Counted from the stretch's first letter, positions 33,397 through 42,316 are shown. The stretch: DNA of 51,268 bases from UBA5109 sp964606735 (GCA_964606735.1 CAZSHI010000015.1:1-51268), one strand, 5' to 3'. Made by a program: numbers and translations. Notes: generated from the sequence alone by a model not told the origin.

Positions 33397-35406
33397 GTCC
33401 TTCTGGCGTTTTAGATCACGAATTAAAAAGCGGATTGGGTGCAGTGCAGCCACCATATTCCCAGTCAGTGGCAGCGGACTTCCATTAATGATTGCCGCAA
33501 GATAAGCGGCGCTCAGTGGTGTGCTGCTCAATGCATGTGAACCATGTGCCACGTTGATGAACAGTCCGGGTTCCACAACGGCTTCCTGAATGTTTTTGCT
33601 ACGGGCATTACGGCTCAAGTCACTGAAGCGCTCCAGACAATGCCTATAGTGCTCAACCGGACCCAGCAGCGGTAAATAGTCGGGGCTGCTGCACCGTAAA
33701 CCGCTGCGGCTGCTCAGAGGTTTCTCTGCCAGCAGTTCTTCGCTCAGCGCTGGACAGATCTCCTGCAGCAGTTTCAGGTTCTCCTTAATGCCTTTGTCCA
33801 CACTCATGTGTTCATAATCACTTGCCATGTTAAGTCCGCCTACCAGCAGGTTCTGCTCATGCTGGGGTAGCAGGTAGCCCTTGCCACTGATGATGCATTT
33901 GAGGGCCGCCGCGGCTGCAGGTTTCAGGTATTCATCAAGCTGGCCAAAATTTTTCAGCAGTGGGTAATGCCGGGTTTCTGTAAAGGCAAGGGCGTCATGG
34001 CTGTTGGCAATAATGAGAACTGGAGCGCTGGCAATAGGCCCGGCAGTTCCCGTGATGTGCCAGGCCTTATCCTGATAGTTCAGGCTGAGAGCTTCCTGTT
34101 GCAGTAGAACCTCAATGCCAGGATGAGCAAGGTAAGCCTCACACAGTGCTTGTGGATTGAGTGAAGCTGATTGCGGAAAATACAGGCCACCCTGTTGCAG
34201 CTTGATGCCACTGAGCTCGCTGGCAGTATCTGCATCAAGTAACTGTGTCAGTGCTTTCAGACAGGGGCTTGCATGCAGTTTTTGTTGGCGTTTTTGCTGC
34301 TTCTCGTCCATAGCCAGATGCAGGTGGCCGCTGCTGCACCAGTCCAGTGAAGCCTTCTCAGAATACTGCCGGTAATGGTTCATTGCGTACAGAAATGCCT
34401 GCAAATAAAAATTATCACTGACAGCGGGCGTCAGTGAAACCCGGCACGAAACGACACCACGTTTGTTGCCGGATGCAGCGCCGGCAATTGTCTGCTGGCG
34501 GTCGATCACGCTCAGCTGCCAACCGGTGTTGGCCAGAGCACGAGCCGTGGAACAACCGGCCAGCCCGGCGCCTATGACCACTGCAGTTTTTTCTTCCGCC
34601 TTTATTGCGGCAGGCAGGGTATAGCAATTCGTCTTAAAAACTCTGCCCGCAGGGTTCCCCTGGAAAGTCGCTTTGAGCATGTGTCGTTTTGGTCCAAATC
34701 CCTTAATACGCTGAACCGTGAAGCCAGATTCATGCAAGGCATGTTTAATGCTTGCAGCGGCGCTATAGGTGCTTAAAGAGCAAGCAGGTTTGCTTAATGC
34801 TGCCAAAGTCTGGCACAGTTCTTTTTGCCAAAGCTGTGGGTTTTTTGCCGGAGAAAAGCCATCAAGAAACCAGCAATCGACACGAAAACCGTTTTTCTGC
34901 ATGAGTCGGTTCAGCTGTTTTTGGGCATCACCGTACGCCAGGGTTAGTGTGATCCTGTGTTTGCCGAAACTGAGCTCGCGCTGGTGAATACCGGCACACA
35001 GTGCTGGCATGGCGCCGAGCAGTGACGGGCTGAATTTATCCAGAGTAGGAAATAGCGTAAGCAGACGTTCTAGATCATCATTTTGCAGGGGGTGTAGTTC
35101 ACTGGCGAGGTAATGTAGACGGGCATTGACTGGAGCCGTTTCACACCAAAGCTTGCAGCAATTCAAAAAATTAATGCCGCCACCAAAACCCAATTCAGCA
35201 ATAACGAAGTGCTCGGTGTCGAGGTTTTGCCAACGCTGATTCAACTGGTTGACCCTCAGAAATACATAAGTACTCTCTTCAAGTGCCAGGTTTCCGGAAT
35301 AATAAACATCTTCATAATCCAGAGAGTAGGGGTAGCCATTTTCCTGCCAGCGAATTCTGGCAGTAGAAAGTCCGGATAAGGATTTATTTTGCGGCATCGG
35401 GTGCAA
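33367..35406 (-). CDS. mnmC: Bifunctional tRNA mnm5s2U biosynthesis protein MnmC
   Basis: MnmC completes 5-methylaminomethyl-2-thiouridine in the wobble base of some tRNAs: an FAD domain removes the carboxymethyl group and a methyltransferase domain adds a methyl group. The 679-residue protein (E. coli 668) has the SAM-binding VIAELGFGGGINFL near residues 66-79, the methyltransferase motif DCWFLDGFSPAKNPQLW near 180-196, and the FAD Rossmann motif AVVIGAGLAGCSTARALA near 274-291 with GGLNMASDYEHMS and SRSGLRCSSPDYLPLLGP toward the end. It overlaps rluE by 23 bases at its start and the aminopeptidase gene by 30 bases at its end. Confidence 0.94.
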   Translation of the reverse strand: MHPMPQNKSLSGLSTARIRWQENGYPYSLDYEDVYYSGNLALEESTYVFLRVNQLNQRWQNLDTEHFVIAELGFGGGINFLNCCKLWCETAPVNARLHYLASELHPLQNDDLERLLTLFPTLDKFSPSLLGAMPALCAGIHQRELSFGKHRITLTLAYGDAQKQLNRLMQKNGFRVDCWFLDGFSPAKNPQLWQKELCQTLAALSKPACSLSTYSAAASIKHALHESGFTVQRIKGFGPKRHMLKATFQGNPAGRVFKTNCYTLPAAIKAEEKTAVVIGAGLAGCSTARALANTGWQLSVIDRQQTIAGAASGNKRGVVSCRVSLTPAVSDNFYLQAFLYAMNHYRQYSEKASLDWCSSGHLHLAMDEKQQKRQQKLHASPCLKALTQLLDADTASELSGIKLQQGGLYFPQSASLNPQALCEAYLAHPGIEVLLQQEALSLNYQDKAWHITGTAGPIASAPVLIIANSHDALAFTETRHYPLLKNFGQLDEYLKPAAAAALKCIISGKGYLLPQHEQNLLVGGLNMASDYEHMSVDKGIKENLKLLQEICPALSEELLAEKPLSSRSGLRCSSPDYLPLLGPVEHYRHCLERFSDLSRNARSKNIQEAVVEPGLFINVAHGSHALSSTPLSAAYLAAIINGSPLPLTGNMVAALHPIRFLIRDLKRQKDLATQVSLQG

Positions 35407-35953
35407 TCTTGATTAGACGATACTGGCCAGGCTGCAGGTCATCCAGCTGCCAGTCCCCAATCCGAAAACGTATCAGTCGCAGAGTTGGGAAACCGACAGC
35501 TGCGGTCATGCGCCTGACCTGTCGGTTCCTTCCTTCCCGGATGGACAGGCTCAGCCAGGATGTGGGGATGTATTTACGCTCCCGGATGGGAGGGTTTCTT
35601 GGCCAGATAGTGGGTTCAGGGATCAGCTCAACGTCGGCCTTTTCAGTCATCCCATCCTTTAAGTGGACACCATCACGCAAACGTTGTAGTGCGTTTTCAT
35701 CCATTTCACCTTCAACCTGAACCCAGTAATGTTTTTGCATTTTTTGAGCCGGATGAGAAATCCGGTGCTGCAATCGACCGTCGTCAGTCAACAGGAGCAG
35801 GCCTTCAGAGTCTCTGTCTAATCGACCGGCAGGATAAACCTCGGGGATGGGGATGAAGTCAGCAAGTGTCTGCCGTTTGATGTCAGCTTGATTTTCATCG
35901 GTGAACTGGCAGAGAACATTAAATGGTTTGTTGAACAGGAGGAGCTGACTCAT
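35384..35953 (-). CDS. rluE: 23S rRNA pseudouridine synthase, RluE type
   Basis: RluE makes a single pseudouridine (position 2457 in E. coli 23S rRNA). The 189-residue protein has no N-terminal S4 domain, as in RluE. The catalytic aspartate lies in PAGRLDRDSEGLLLLTDDG near residues 41-59, and SIREGRNRQVRRMTAAVGFPTLRLIR near 136-161 contains the family's RNA-contact and closing motif. The N-terminal LLLFNKPFNVLCQF is typical. E. coli RluE is 217 residues, so the start may be short by some residues, although the ATG at 35953 fits. Confidence 0.88.
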   Translation of the reverse strand: MSQLLLFNKPFNVLCQFTDENQADIKRQTLADFIPIPEVYPAGRLDRDSEGLLLLTDDGRLQHRISHPAQKMQKHYWVQVEGEMDENALQRLRDGVHLKDGMTEKADVELIPEPTIWPRNPPIRERKYIPTSWLSLSIREGRNRQVRRMTAAVGFPTLRLIRFRIGDWQLDDLQPGQYRLIKIAPDAAK

Positions 35954-36068
35954 GGGCTAATGATAGCAGTTTACTCAAGCTTGAGTGGCAACCAGGCCAT
36001 AGCTTCACGTGTATCCCTAATGAAGAAAATCAGAGGGGTGGAAATGGGCAAAAAAGAGGACGGCTGAT

Positions 36069-36389
36069 TTATTGCTCAGCAGGATCCTTATCGGACTCGT
36101 TGGCGGCTTCGTCGGACTCAGCAGGGGCATCAGTTTCGGCTGCAGTATCACTGCTCGCTGTTGATTCACTGCTATCAGTTTGGCCATCCAGCGGCATAAT
36201 ATTCGCTGCATGCAAACCCTTTGGTCCTTCCACGATATCGAAAGAGACAGCCTGTCCGGCTTTCAGGGTTTTATAACCTTCCATGCCGATGGAAGAATAG
36301 TGGACGAATAAATCTCCGCCACCATCGTCTGGCAAAATAAAGCCAAACCCCTTTGCATTATTAAACCATTTAACTTGACCAGTACTCAT
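36069..36389 (-). CDS. cspD: CspD-like cold-shock protein with an acidic tail
   Basis: This 106-residue protein has a cold-shock domain in residues 1-67: STGQVKWFNNAKGFGFI with RNP1 (KGFGFI), RNP2-like LFVHYSS and the closing strand VSFDIVEGPKGLHAANI. The C-terminal 39 residues are a disordered tail rich in Asp, Glu, Ser and Ala (about 13 acidic residues), not found in ordinary Csp proteins. Its location beside clpS-clpA and the GGGDLFVHYSSI segment mark the CspD type, which inhibits replication in E. coli. It has its own promoter. The call to CspD rests on position and sequence. Confidence 0.88.
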   Translation of the reverse strand: MSTGQVKWFNNAKGFGFILPDDGGGDLFVHYSSIGMEGYKTLKAGQAVSFDIVEGPKGLHAANIMPLDGQTDSSESTASSDTAAETDAPAESDEAANESDKDPAEQ

Positions 36390-36690
36390 ATATGACCTGC
36401 CTTGCTTCTCATTATGTCGTCTTTATTATTATTTGGAATCAAGCTTGTTGTGATATAACGCCTTTGAAAAATTAAGTCAATTTTAATTGTGCAAGAATCT
36501 TGAAATATCAAATAAGCATCGCCATCTCAGCAATAATGCCTTTTTTTTGGCTGCAGGCAGATTGTTTTATTAACAGCCATGGTATAGTTTCAGCTAGAGT
36601 TTAAACGCTGTTTTCGAAAGTAATTCAGGTAGCTTTTTATCTGCCGATTGCTGGAAAAACACATAAATGAGCACGACATACTGACGCACA
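36390..36690. other. Divergent intergenic region between cspD and clpS
   Basis: This 301-base spacer is A/T-rich and has no coding frame I trust. On the minus strand it holds a good promoter for cspD. On the plus side a TATAGT near 36582 could be the -10 of clpS, but no matching -35 was found. Confidence 0.5.
36452..36480 (-). promoter_or_regulatory. Putative sigma-70 promoter of cspD
   Basis: Read on the minus strand: TTGACT (36480-36475), 17 bases, TATATC (36457-36452). The expected transcript has an approximately 57-base A/T-rich leader before ATG 36389, and AGGCAGGT close to the start serves as Shine-Dalgarno. Confidence 0.65.
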
Positions 36691-37062
36691 ATGAGAGTGA
36701 ATGCAGATAACAAAGCACCCTGGCAAATGGCAGCTGATGATGGGCTTGAACGCGAGGGAAATATCAGTGAAGCGCTGGCGCCTGAAACCTTAAAAGTAAA
36801 ACCGCCACCACTTTACCGGGTCATTTTGCTAAATGATGATTACACTCCAATGGAATTTGTGGTTCAGGTACTTTGCCAGTTTTTTTCCATGAATGTTGAA
36901 ACAGCAACAGCGGTCATGTTGAAAGTGCACACGGAAGGCAAGGGTGTGTGTGGTGTTTTTCCAAAGGAGATAGCTGAGACCAAAGCTGTGCTGGTTAATG
37001 AATATGCTCGTGAATCTGAACACCCGCTATTGTGCGATATTGAAATGGATGACGACCATTAA
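36691..37062 (+). CDS. clpS: ATP-dependent Clp protease adaptor ClpS
   Basis: ClpS recognises proteins with destabilising N-terminal residues and delivers them to ClpAP. The 123-residue protein has a longer N-terminal extension than E. coli ClpS (106). The core starts PPLYRVILLNDDYTPMEFVV near residues 38-57, where the NDDYTPMEF motif surrounds the N-degron pocket, followed by VHTEGKGVCGVFPKEIAETKA near 84-104. The start at 36691 is uncertain because no clear Shine-Dalgarno sequence precedes it. clpA follows after 39 bases. Confidence 0.93.
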   Translation: MRVNADNKAPWQMAADDGLEREGNISEALAPETLKVKPPPLYRVILLNDDYTPMEFVVQVLCQFFSMNVETATAVMLKVHTEGKGVCGVFPKEIAETKAVLVNEYARESEHPLLCDIEMDDDH

Positions 37063-37101
37063 CAAAATTTTTTAATCTGGAGCCTAGTCCGGGAAATCCC
37101 T

Positions 37102-39408
37102 ATGTTTAGTAAAGAGCTTGAATACACACTGAACAGAGCATTCAAAGAAGCCAGACAGAAACGCTATGAGTTTCTGACGCTGGAACATTTGTTATTGGCT
37201 TTGTTGGACGATGTGAGTGCTCGCGAAATACTGCTGGCCTGTGATGCTGATCTGGACGAACTACGAGAGGATTTGCAACAGCATCTTGATTTGTATGTGC
37301 CAACCCTGACAGAGGCAGGCAGCGATAATAAGGATATTCAGCAGACCCTGAGCTTTCAGCGTGCCATGCAAAGAGCGGTCTTTCATGTGCAGTCTTCCGG
37401 CCGGCAGGAAGTCACTGGTGCGAATGTACTGGTGGCTATTTTCAGTGAAAAAGAAAGCCATGCCGTCTATTTCATGAACAAGCAGGGTATTACCCGGGGA
37501 CAGGTTGTTAACTATATAACGCACGGTTCCGTCGAAAAGCCGGGCTTGAGTCATGACGATCAGGCTGAAATTCAGGCCGATTCGCAAGCAGCTGAAGACA
37601 GTGCTGGTCCGCTGGAAAGTTTTGCACAAAACCTGAATGAGCTAGCCCGCAAAGGGCAGATTGACCCACTGATTGGCCGGACCAGTGAAATTGAACGGGT
37701 TGTGCAAGTGCTCTCCAGACGGCGAAAAAACAACCCGCTATTCGTGGGGGAATCCGGCGTCGGTAAAACCGCCATTGCAGAGGGTTTGGCAAAGCAGATT
37801 GTCGACGAGGAGGTGCCAGAAGTCCTCAAAGAAAGTACCGTCTATTCGCTCGATATGGGAGCCTTGCTGGCCGGGACGAAATACCGAGGTGATTTTGAAA
37901 AACGATTTAAAGCCCTGCTGGCGGAACTTGGCAAGGATGAACATGCCATTCTGTTCATTGATGAAATCCATACCATTATAGGTGCTGGAGCAGCATCAGG
38001 CGGCGTCATGGATGCATCCAATCTCTTGAAGCCCTTGTTGACTTCGGGGCGCTTGCGCTGCATTGGCTCGACTACCTACCAGGAGTACCGCGGAATTTTT
38101 GAAAAAGACCGGGCCCTGTCGCGACGTTTCCAGAAAATCGACATCAGTGAGCCGGATGTTGAAACCACCTACCAGATACTAAAGGGCCTCAAATCGCGTT
38201 ATGAGGAACATCATCATCTGCGTTACAGCAATAAGGCCCTGAAAGCGGCTGCTGAACTGGCGGACCGTTATATCAACGATCGCTTCATGCCTGACAAGGC
38301 CATTGATGTTATTGACGAGGCGGGCGCCTATCAAAATCTGCAGCCCAGCAGTAAACGCAAAAAGCTGATTTCAGTCAGTGATATAGAGCGTGTGGTTTCG
38401 CAGATTGCCCGCATTCCTGAGAAAAATGTTTCAGCATCTGACAAAACACTACTCAAGGATCTTGAAAAGAATCTTAAGCTAGTAGTTTTTGGTCAGGATC
38501 CGGCAATTGAGGCGCTTGCTTCCTCAATCAAACTATCACGGGCTGGTTTGCGTGAAGGGGACAAGCCCATTGGTTCCTATCTGCTTTCCGGTCCGACCGG
38601 CGTCGGGAAAACGGAGGTCAGTAAACAGTTGGCCAAGATCATGGGTGTTGAACTGGTGCGCTATGATATGTCTGAATACATGGAGCGACATACAGTTTCT
38701 CGTTTGATCGGTGCGCCTCCGGGTTATGTAGGATTTGACCAGGGTGGCCTGCTGACTGAAGAAGTCAGCAAGCACCCGCATTGTGTGCTGTTACTGGATG
38801 AAATAGAAAAAGCGCATCCGGATGTGTTCAATCTGCTGCTGCAGGTCATGGATCATGGTGTGCTGACTGATAATAACGGTCGCCAGACCGATTTCAGAAA
38901 TGTGGTGCTGATCATGACTACCAATGCCGGTGCTCAGGAAATGAGCCGTAACTCCATTGGTTTTTCACAGCAGGATCACACGACGGATGGCATGGAAATC
39001 ATCAAGAAAATGTTCACCCCGGAATTCAGAAACCGGCTGGATGCGATTATTCCCTTCGCGCCGCTGGACAATATTGTCATCCGAACCGTGGTGGACAAAT
39101 TTCTCATGGAGTTGCAGGTGCAACTGGATGAGAAGCAGGTCAGTTTACACGTGGATGATGAGGCGATTGACTGGTTTGTCGAGCATGGCTATGACCAGAA
39201 AATGGGAGCCCGTCCCATCTTGCGCCTGATTCAGTCAGAGATTAAAAAGCCGCTGGCTGAAGATATTCTTTTCGGCAAACTGATGCACGGTGGTGATGTG
39301 CACGTATTCGTTAAGGATGGACTGATTGCGCTGGATATTGAGCCCGATGGAAAATCCGCTAAAGCGCAGGGAAAAAACAGTAAAGCGCAGGAGGATATGC
39401 AAGCCTAG
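37102..39408 (+). CDS. clpA: ATP-dependent Clp protease ATPase subunit ClpA
   Basis: ClpA is the AAA+ unfoldase of ClpAP. The 768-residue protein (E. coli 758) has an N-domain with two Clp repeats to about residue 145, AAA module D1 with Walker A GESGVGKTA near residue 215 and Walker B LFIDEIHT, and module D2 with Walker A GPTGVGKTE near 497 and GAPPGYVGFDQGG. The IGFSQQD sequence (IGF-type loop) after TTNAGAQEMSRNSIG is the ClpP-docking loop. The tail is rich in K and Q. It lies downstream of clpS and ends 12 bases from the convergent infA stop. Confidence 0.97.
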   Translation: MFSKELEYTLNRAFKEARQKRYEFLTLEHLLLALLDDVSAREILLACDADLDELREDLQQHLDLYVPTLTEAGSDNKDIQQTLSFQRAMQRAVFHVQSSGRQEVTGANVLVAIFSEKESHAVYFMNKQGITRGQVVNYITHGSVEKPGLSHDDQAEIQADSQAAEDSAGPLESFAQNLNELARKGQIDPLIGRTSEIERVVQVLSRRRKNNPLFVGESGVGKTAIAEGLAKQIVDEEVPEVLKESTVYSLDMGALLAGTKYRGDFEKRFKALLAELGKDEHAILFIDEIHTIIGAGAASGGVMDASNLLKPLLTSGRLRCIGSTTYQEYRGIFEKDRALSRRFQKIDISEPDVETTYQILKGLKSRYEEHHHLRYSNKALKAAAELADRYINDRFMPDKAIDVIDEAGAYQNLQPSSKRKKLISVSDIERVVSQIARIPEKNVSASDKTLLKDLEKNLKLVVFGQDPAIEALASSIKLSRAGLREGDKPIGSYLLSGPTGVGKTEVSKQLAKIMGVELVRYDMSEYMERHTVSRLIGAPPGYVGFDQGGLLTEEVSKHPHCVLLLDEIEKAHPDVFNLLLQVMDHGVLTDNNGRQTDFRNVVLIMTTNAGAQEMSRNSIGFSQQDHTTDGMEIIKKMFTPEFRNRLDAIIPFAPLDNIVIRTVVDKFLMELQVQLDEKQVSLHVDDEAIDWFVEHGYDQKMGARPILRLIQSEIKKPLAEDILFGKLMHGGDVHVFVKDGLIALDIEPDGKSAKAQGKNSKAQEDMQA

Positions 39409-39420
39409 TAATGGCGACTT

Positions 39421-39639
39421 TTAGCGAGCCCGGTAGGTTATGCGGCCCTTGCTTAAATCGTAGGGAGTCATTTCAACGGTGACTTTGTCACCGGTTAGAA
39501 TGCGGATATAGTTCTTACGCATTTTGCCGGAAATATGGGCAGTCACGACATGACCGTTTTCCAATTTTACACGAAACATGGTATTTGGCAGGGTATCGAT
39601 AACCTCGCCTTCCATTTCTATCTGATCTTCTTTGGACAT
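39421..39639 (-). CDS. infA: Translation initiation factor IF-1
   Basis: IF-1 is an OB-fold protein binding the ribosomal A site during initiation. The 72 residues match the family exactly: MSKEDQIEMEGEVIDTLPNTMF, then VKLENGHVVTAHISGKMRK and the terminal MTPYDLSKGRITYRAR. On the minus strand it is convergent with clpA and has its own promoter between it and bpt. Confidence 0.98.
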   Translation of the reverse strand: MSKEDQIEMEGEVIDTLPNTMFRVKLENGHVVTAHISGKMRKNYIRILTGDKVTVEMTPYDLSKGRITYRAR

Positions 39640-39682
39640 CTATCCCTCTGTGTTTAATGCATCACATGCATGAAAGCGCCGC

Positions 39683-39711
39683 ATTTTGCCTGAAATAGTA
39701 AGACTTGGCAA
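39683..39711 (-). promoter_or_regulatory. Putative promoter of infA
   Basis: On the minus strand, TTGCCA (39711-39706), a 17-base spacer and CAAAAT (39688-39683). It starts just after the bpt stop and gives an approximately 38-base leader for infA. Confidence 0.5.
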
Positions 39712-39717
39712 AGTTTC

Positions 39718-40428
39718 TTAGCTGCTCTGACGCTGCCAGCCATCTGAGCACAGTAATTCAAGCGGGGCGAATTGGGTCTTGTAGTTCATTTTCTGGCAGT
39801 CTTTGATCCAGTACCCCAGATACAGGTAGTTGAGCTTCAGGCGTTGTGCAACCTTGATCTGCCAGAGAATGGCGAAGGTTCCCAGTGAGCGTTTGGGCAT
39901 ATCAGGTTCAAAGAAAGTGAAAACAGCCGACAGGCCATTGAGCAGGCGATCACAAATCATCACGGCTAGCAGTTTTTCCTGCTGCCGTACCTCCAGAAAC
40001 AGGGTATCCTTGCGGCAGTTCAGCAAAAATGACCGGTACTGCTCGCTGGAGGCGGGATACATGTCGCCATCCTGGTGGCGGGTATTAATGTATTTTTCGT
40101 AGAGGCGGTAATATTCAAGGCCAGCAATACTGGGAAGTGCACTTACCTGCAGATCTTCATTTTTTTTCATGACTCGCCGGAAGCGCCTGCCGGGCTTGAA
40201 ATCATTTACCAGTATGCGGCAGGGGGTGCAGGCAGAGCAGTTCTGGCAGTGTGGTCGATATATATGGGCGCCGCTACGGCGAAAGCCGATTTCGTTTAGA
40301 CGGGTGTGAAATTCGATATCAATAGCAAATTCCGGGTCAATAAAGAGCGTTCTGGCACGTTGCCCGGGCAGGTAGCTGCAGTCATGTTCTGCAGTGGTAA
40401 AGAGTTTCAGGTCTTTTAAGGATGTCAT
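39718..40428 (-). CDS. bpt: Aspartate/glutamate leucyltransferase (Bpt)
   Basis: Bpt transfers leucine to proteins bearing N-terminal Asp or Glu, marking them for ClpS-ClpAP. The 236-residue protein starts MTSLKDLKLFTTAEHDCSYLPGQRARTLFIDP. The cysteine-rich segment HCQNCSACTPCRI near residues 60-72 is diagnostic of the arginyltransferase-like family, and the C-terminal half has LNYLYLGYWIKDCQKMNYK near 203-221. A GTG two codons upstream (40434) is a weaker start. aat lies just upstream on the same strand. Sequence alone cannot prove the leucyl rather than arginyl donor, but this gene pairing with aat favours Bpt. Confidence 0.92.
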   Translation of the reverse strand: MTSLKDLKLFTTAEHDCSYLPGQRARTLFIDPEFAIDIEFHTRLNEIGFRRSGAHIYRPHCQNCSACTPCRILVNDFKPGRRFRRVMKKNEDLQVSALPSIAGLEYYRLYEKYINTRHQDGDMYPASSEQYRSFLLNCRKDTLFLEVRQQEKLLAVMICDRLLNGLSAVFTFFEPDMPKRSLGTFAILWQIKVAQRLKLNYLYLGYWIKDCQKMNYKTQFAPLELLCSDGWQRQSS

Positions 40429-40471
40429 GCTCACGGGCAGTGTCTCAGTTCATCATCTAACAGGCGATGGC

Positions 40472-41167
40472 CTAAACGTACTCTTGCCAGTGCCATTTCC
40501 GAGGCAGTTCAATCGCTTCTAACAACTGGCGCATGAAGAGCCTGCGTGGAATATCACGCGCACCCAGACTGCTGAGGTGTTTGCTGGCCACCTGGCAGTC
40601 TATAAGTTTATAGTCTTGAGCCTGCAGCTTCCGGACCAGGGTCACAAAGGCCAATTTGGAAGTGTTATTCACCTGGCTGAACATGGATTCCCCAAAGAAA
40701 ACGGCACCAATGGCCAAGCCATAGAGGCCGCCCACCAGCTTGTCCTGTTCCCAGACTTCTACGGAATGCGCCCAACCCTCAGTATGCAAGCGAATATAGG
40801 CCTGCTGCATTTCCGGTGTGATCCAGGTCCCCTGACGTCCTTTACCGCGCTGCTCTGCACAGGCCTTGATAAGTCCTACAAAGTCCTGATCACAGGTAAT
40901 CCGGTAAGGATGGCTTTTTATGAATTTTGCCAGGCTGCGTGATACATGAAGTTCCTCAGGGTAAAGGACCATGCGTGGGTCAGGGTGCCACCAGAGGATA
41001 GGCTGTGCGGCTTCATACCAGGGGAAAATACCCTGACGGTAAGCGATCAGGAGACGTTCAGTACTGAGGTCACCTCCTATCGCCAGCAGTCCGTTTGGCT
41101 GGTTTAATGCTTGCTCAAAGGGCGGAAAATCCAGCTTTTCCTGATCCAGTTGATGCAGAACTTCCAT
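40472..41167 (-). CDS. aat: Leucyl/phenylalanyl-tRNA–protein transferase
   Basis: Aat adds Leu or Phe to proteins with N-terminal Lys or Arg, creating N-degrons. The 231-residue protein (E. coli 234) has the signature PPFEQALNQPNGLLAIGGDLS near residues 15-35, RQGIFPWYEAAQPILWWHPDPRMVLYPEELHVSRS near 45-79, and GESMFSQVNNTSKLAF and LIDCQVASKHLSSLGARDIPR near 153-208. bpt lies 43 bases downstream. Together they feed clpS-clpA a few kilobases away. Confidence 0.95.
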   Translation of the reverse strand: MEVLHQLDQEKLDFPPFEQALNQPNGLLAIGGDLSTERLLIAYRQGIFPWYEAAQPILWWHPDPRMVLYPEELHVSRSLAKFIKSHPYRITCDQDFVGLIKACAEQRGKGRQGTWITPEMQQAYIRLHTEGWAHSVEVWEQDKLVGGLYGLAIGAVFFGESMFSQVNNTSKLAFVTLVRKLQAQDYKLIDCQVASKHLSSLGARDIPRRLFMRQLLEAIELPRKWHWQEYV

Positions 41168-41191
41168 GATGCTTAATGTCTGAGTAGTTGC

Positions 41192-42148
41192 TTATTGCTG
41201 AAGATTATCCAGATATCGTTCAGCATCCAGTGCAGCCATGCAGCCAAAGCCGGCCGAGGTGACGGCCTGGCGGTAAATGTGATCAGCAATGTCACCGGCG
41301 GCAAAGACACCAGGAATACTGGTTTGGGTAGCATTACCATCGGTGCCGGAGGCAATTTTGACATACCCGTTATGCATCTCCAGTTGATCGACAAAAAGCT
41401 CCGAATTGGGCTTGTGGCCAATGGCAATAAAGACTGCATTCAGGTCTATCTCCTGGACCTTGTCTGATTCGGTGCTGCGGATACGCATTCCGCTCACAAC
41501 ACCGTCCTCCCCAAGTATTTCCTCAAGGGTATGTCGCCAGATTATCTGGATATTGCCCTTATCGGCCTTTTCGAAGAGCTTGTCTTGCAGGATTTTTTCC
41601 GCCCGCAGGCTGTCACGCCGGTGAACCAGAATCACTTCGCTGGCGATATTGGACAGATACAGGGCTTCTTCCACCGCCGTGTTGCCGCCTCCGATGACTG
41701 CCACTTTTTGTTGTTTGTAGAAAAAACCGTCGCAGGTAGCGCAGGCACTGACCCCGCTACCCATGTAGCGTTCTTCTGATGGCAGCCCCAGATACTGCGC
41801 AGAGGCACCGGTGGCGATGATCAGCGCATCACAGGTGTATTCGCCAATGCTGCCGACCAGGCGAAAGGGGCTTTGTTGCAGTTCAGCTTTTTCAATATGG
41901 TCAAAAATTATATTAGTTTCAAAGCGTTCTGCGTGATTCTTCATCCTTTCCATTAAGTCTGGACCTTGCAGTCCTTCGACGTCTCCTGGCCAGTTATCAA
42001 CGTCAGTGGTGGTGGTCAGCTGCCCCCCTTGCTGCATGCCGGTAATGACAACCGGCTTGAGGTTGGCGCGGGCGGCATAGACGGCTGCGGTATACCCGGC
42101 CGGTCCGGAACCAAGGATGATTAGGCGGTGGTGCTGTACCTCACTCAT
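41192..42148 (-). CDS. trxB: Thioredoxin reductase
   Basis: TrxB is a homodimeric FAD flavoprotein that reduces thioredoxin with NADPH. The 318-residue protein (E. coli 321) has the FAD Rossmann motif LIILGSGPAGYTAAVYAARA near residues 9-28, the redox-active CATC at 136-139, the NADPH motif VAVIGGGNTAVEEAL near 148-162, and the FAD-closing VFAAGDIADHIYRQ near 285-298. aat begins 24 bases downstream of its stop on the same strand. Confidence 0.96.
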   Translation of the reverse strand: MSEVQHHRLIILGSGPAGYTAAVYAARANLKPVVITGMQQGGQLTTTTDVDNWPGDVEGLQGPDLMERMKNHAERFETNIIFDHIEKAELQQSPFRLVGSIGEYTCDALIIATGASAQYLGLPSEERYMGSGVSACATCDGFFYKQQKVAVIGGGNTAVEEALYLSNIASEVILVHRRDSLRAEKILQDKLFEKADKGNIQIIWRHTLEEILGEDGVVSGMRIRSTESDKVQEIDLNAVFIAIGHKPNSELFVDQLEMHNGYVKIASGTDGNATQTSIPGVFAAGDIADHIYRQAVTSAGFGCMAALDAERYLDNLQQ

Positions 42149-42245
42149 AGGAAATAGTTCTCACAGCTGCTGAAAAATGAAGGCTGAATAGTAGCAGATA
42201 TGAGCAGCGGATTGAGCGCTTTTTCGTAATTAAATTCTCAGGCTG

Positions 42246-42272
42246 TATCCCTTATATGGATAATTTATTATC
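42246..42272. promoter_or_regulatory. Overlapping inverted repeats upstream of ftsK
   Basis: GATAAT-TT-ATTATC (42259-42272) is a perfect palindrome. It is preceded by TATCC-N7-GGATA (42246-42262), which shares bases with it. The hexamers GATAAT/ATTATC are the units of Fur boxes, although the order differs from the 19-base consensus. It lies 45 bases before the proposed ftsK start and about 110 before trxB. Confidence 0.3.
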
Positions 42273-42316
42273 ATTACACCCCTAGATATGCCATTTTCGA
42301 TAAAAGTAGGCAAATT

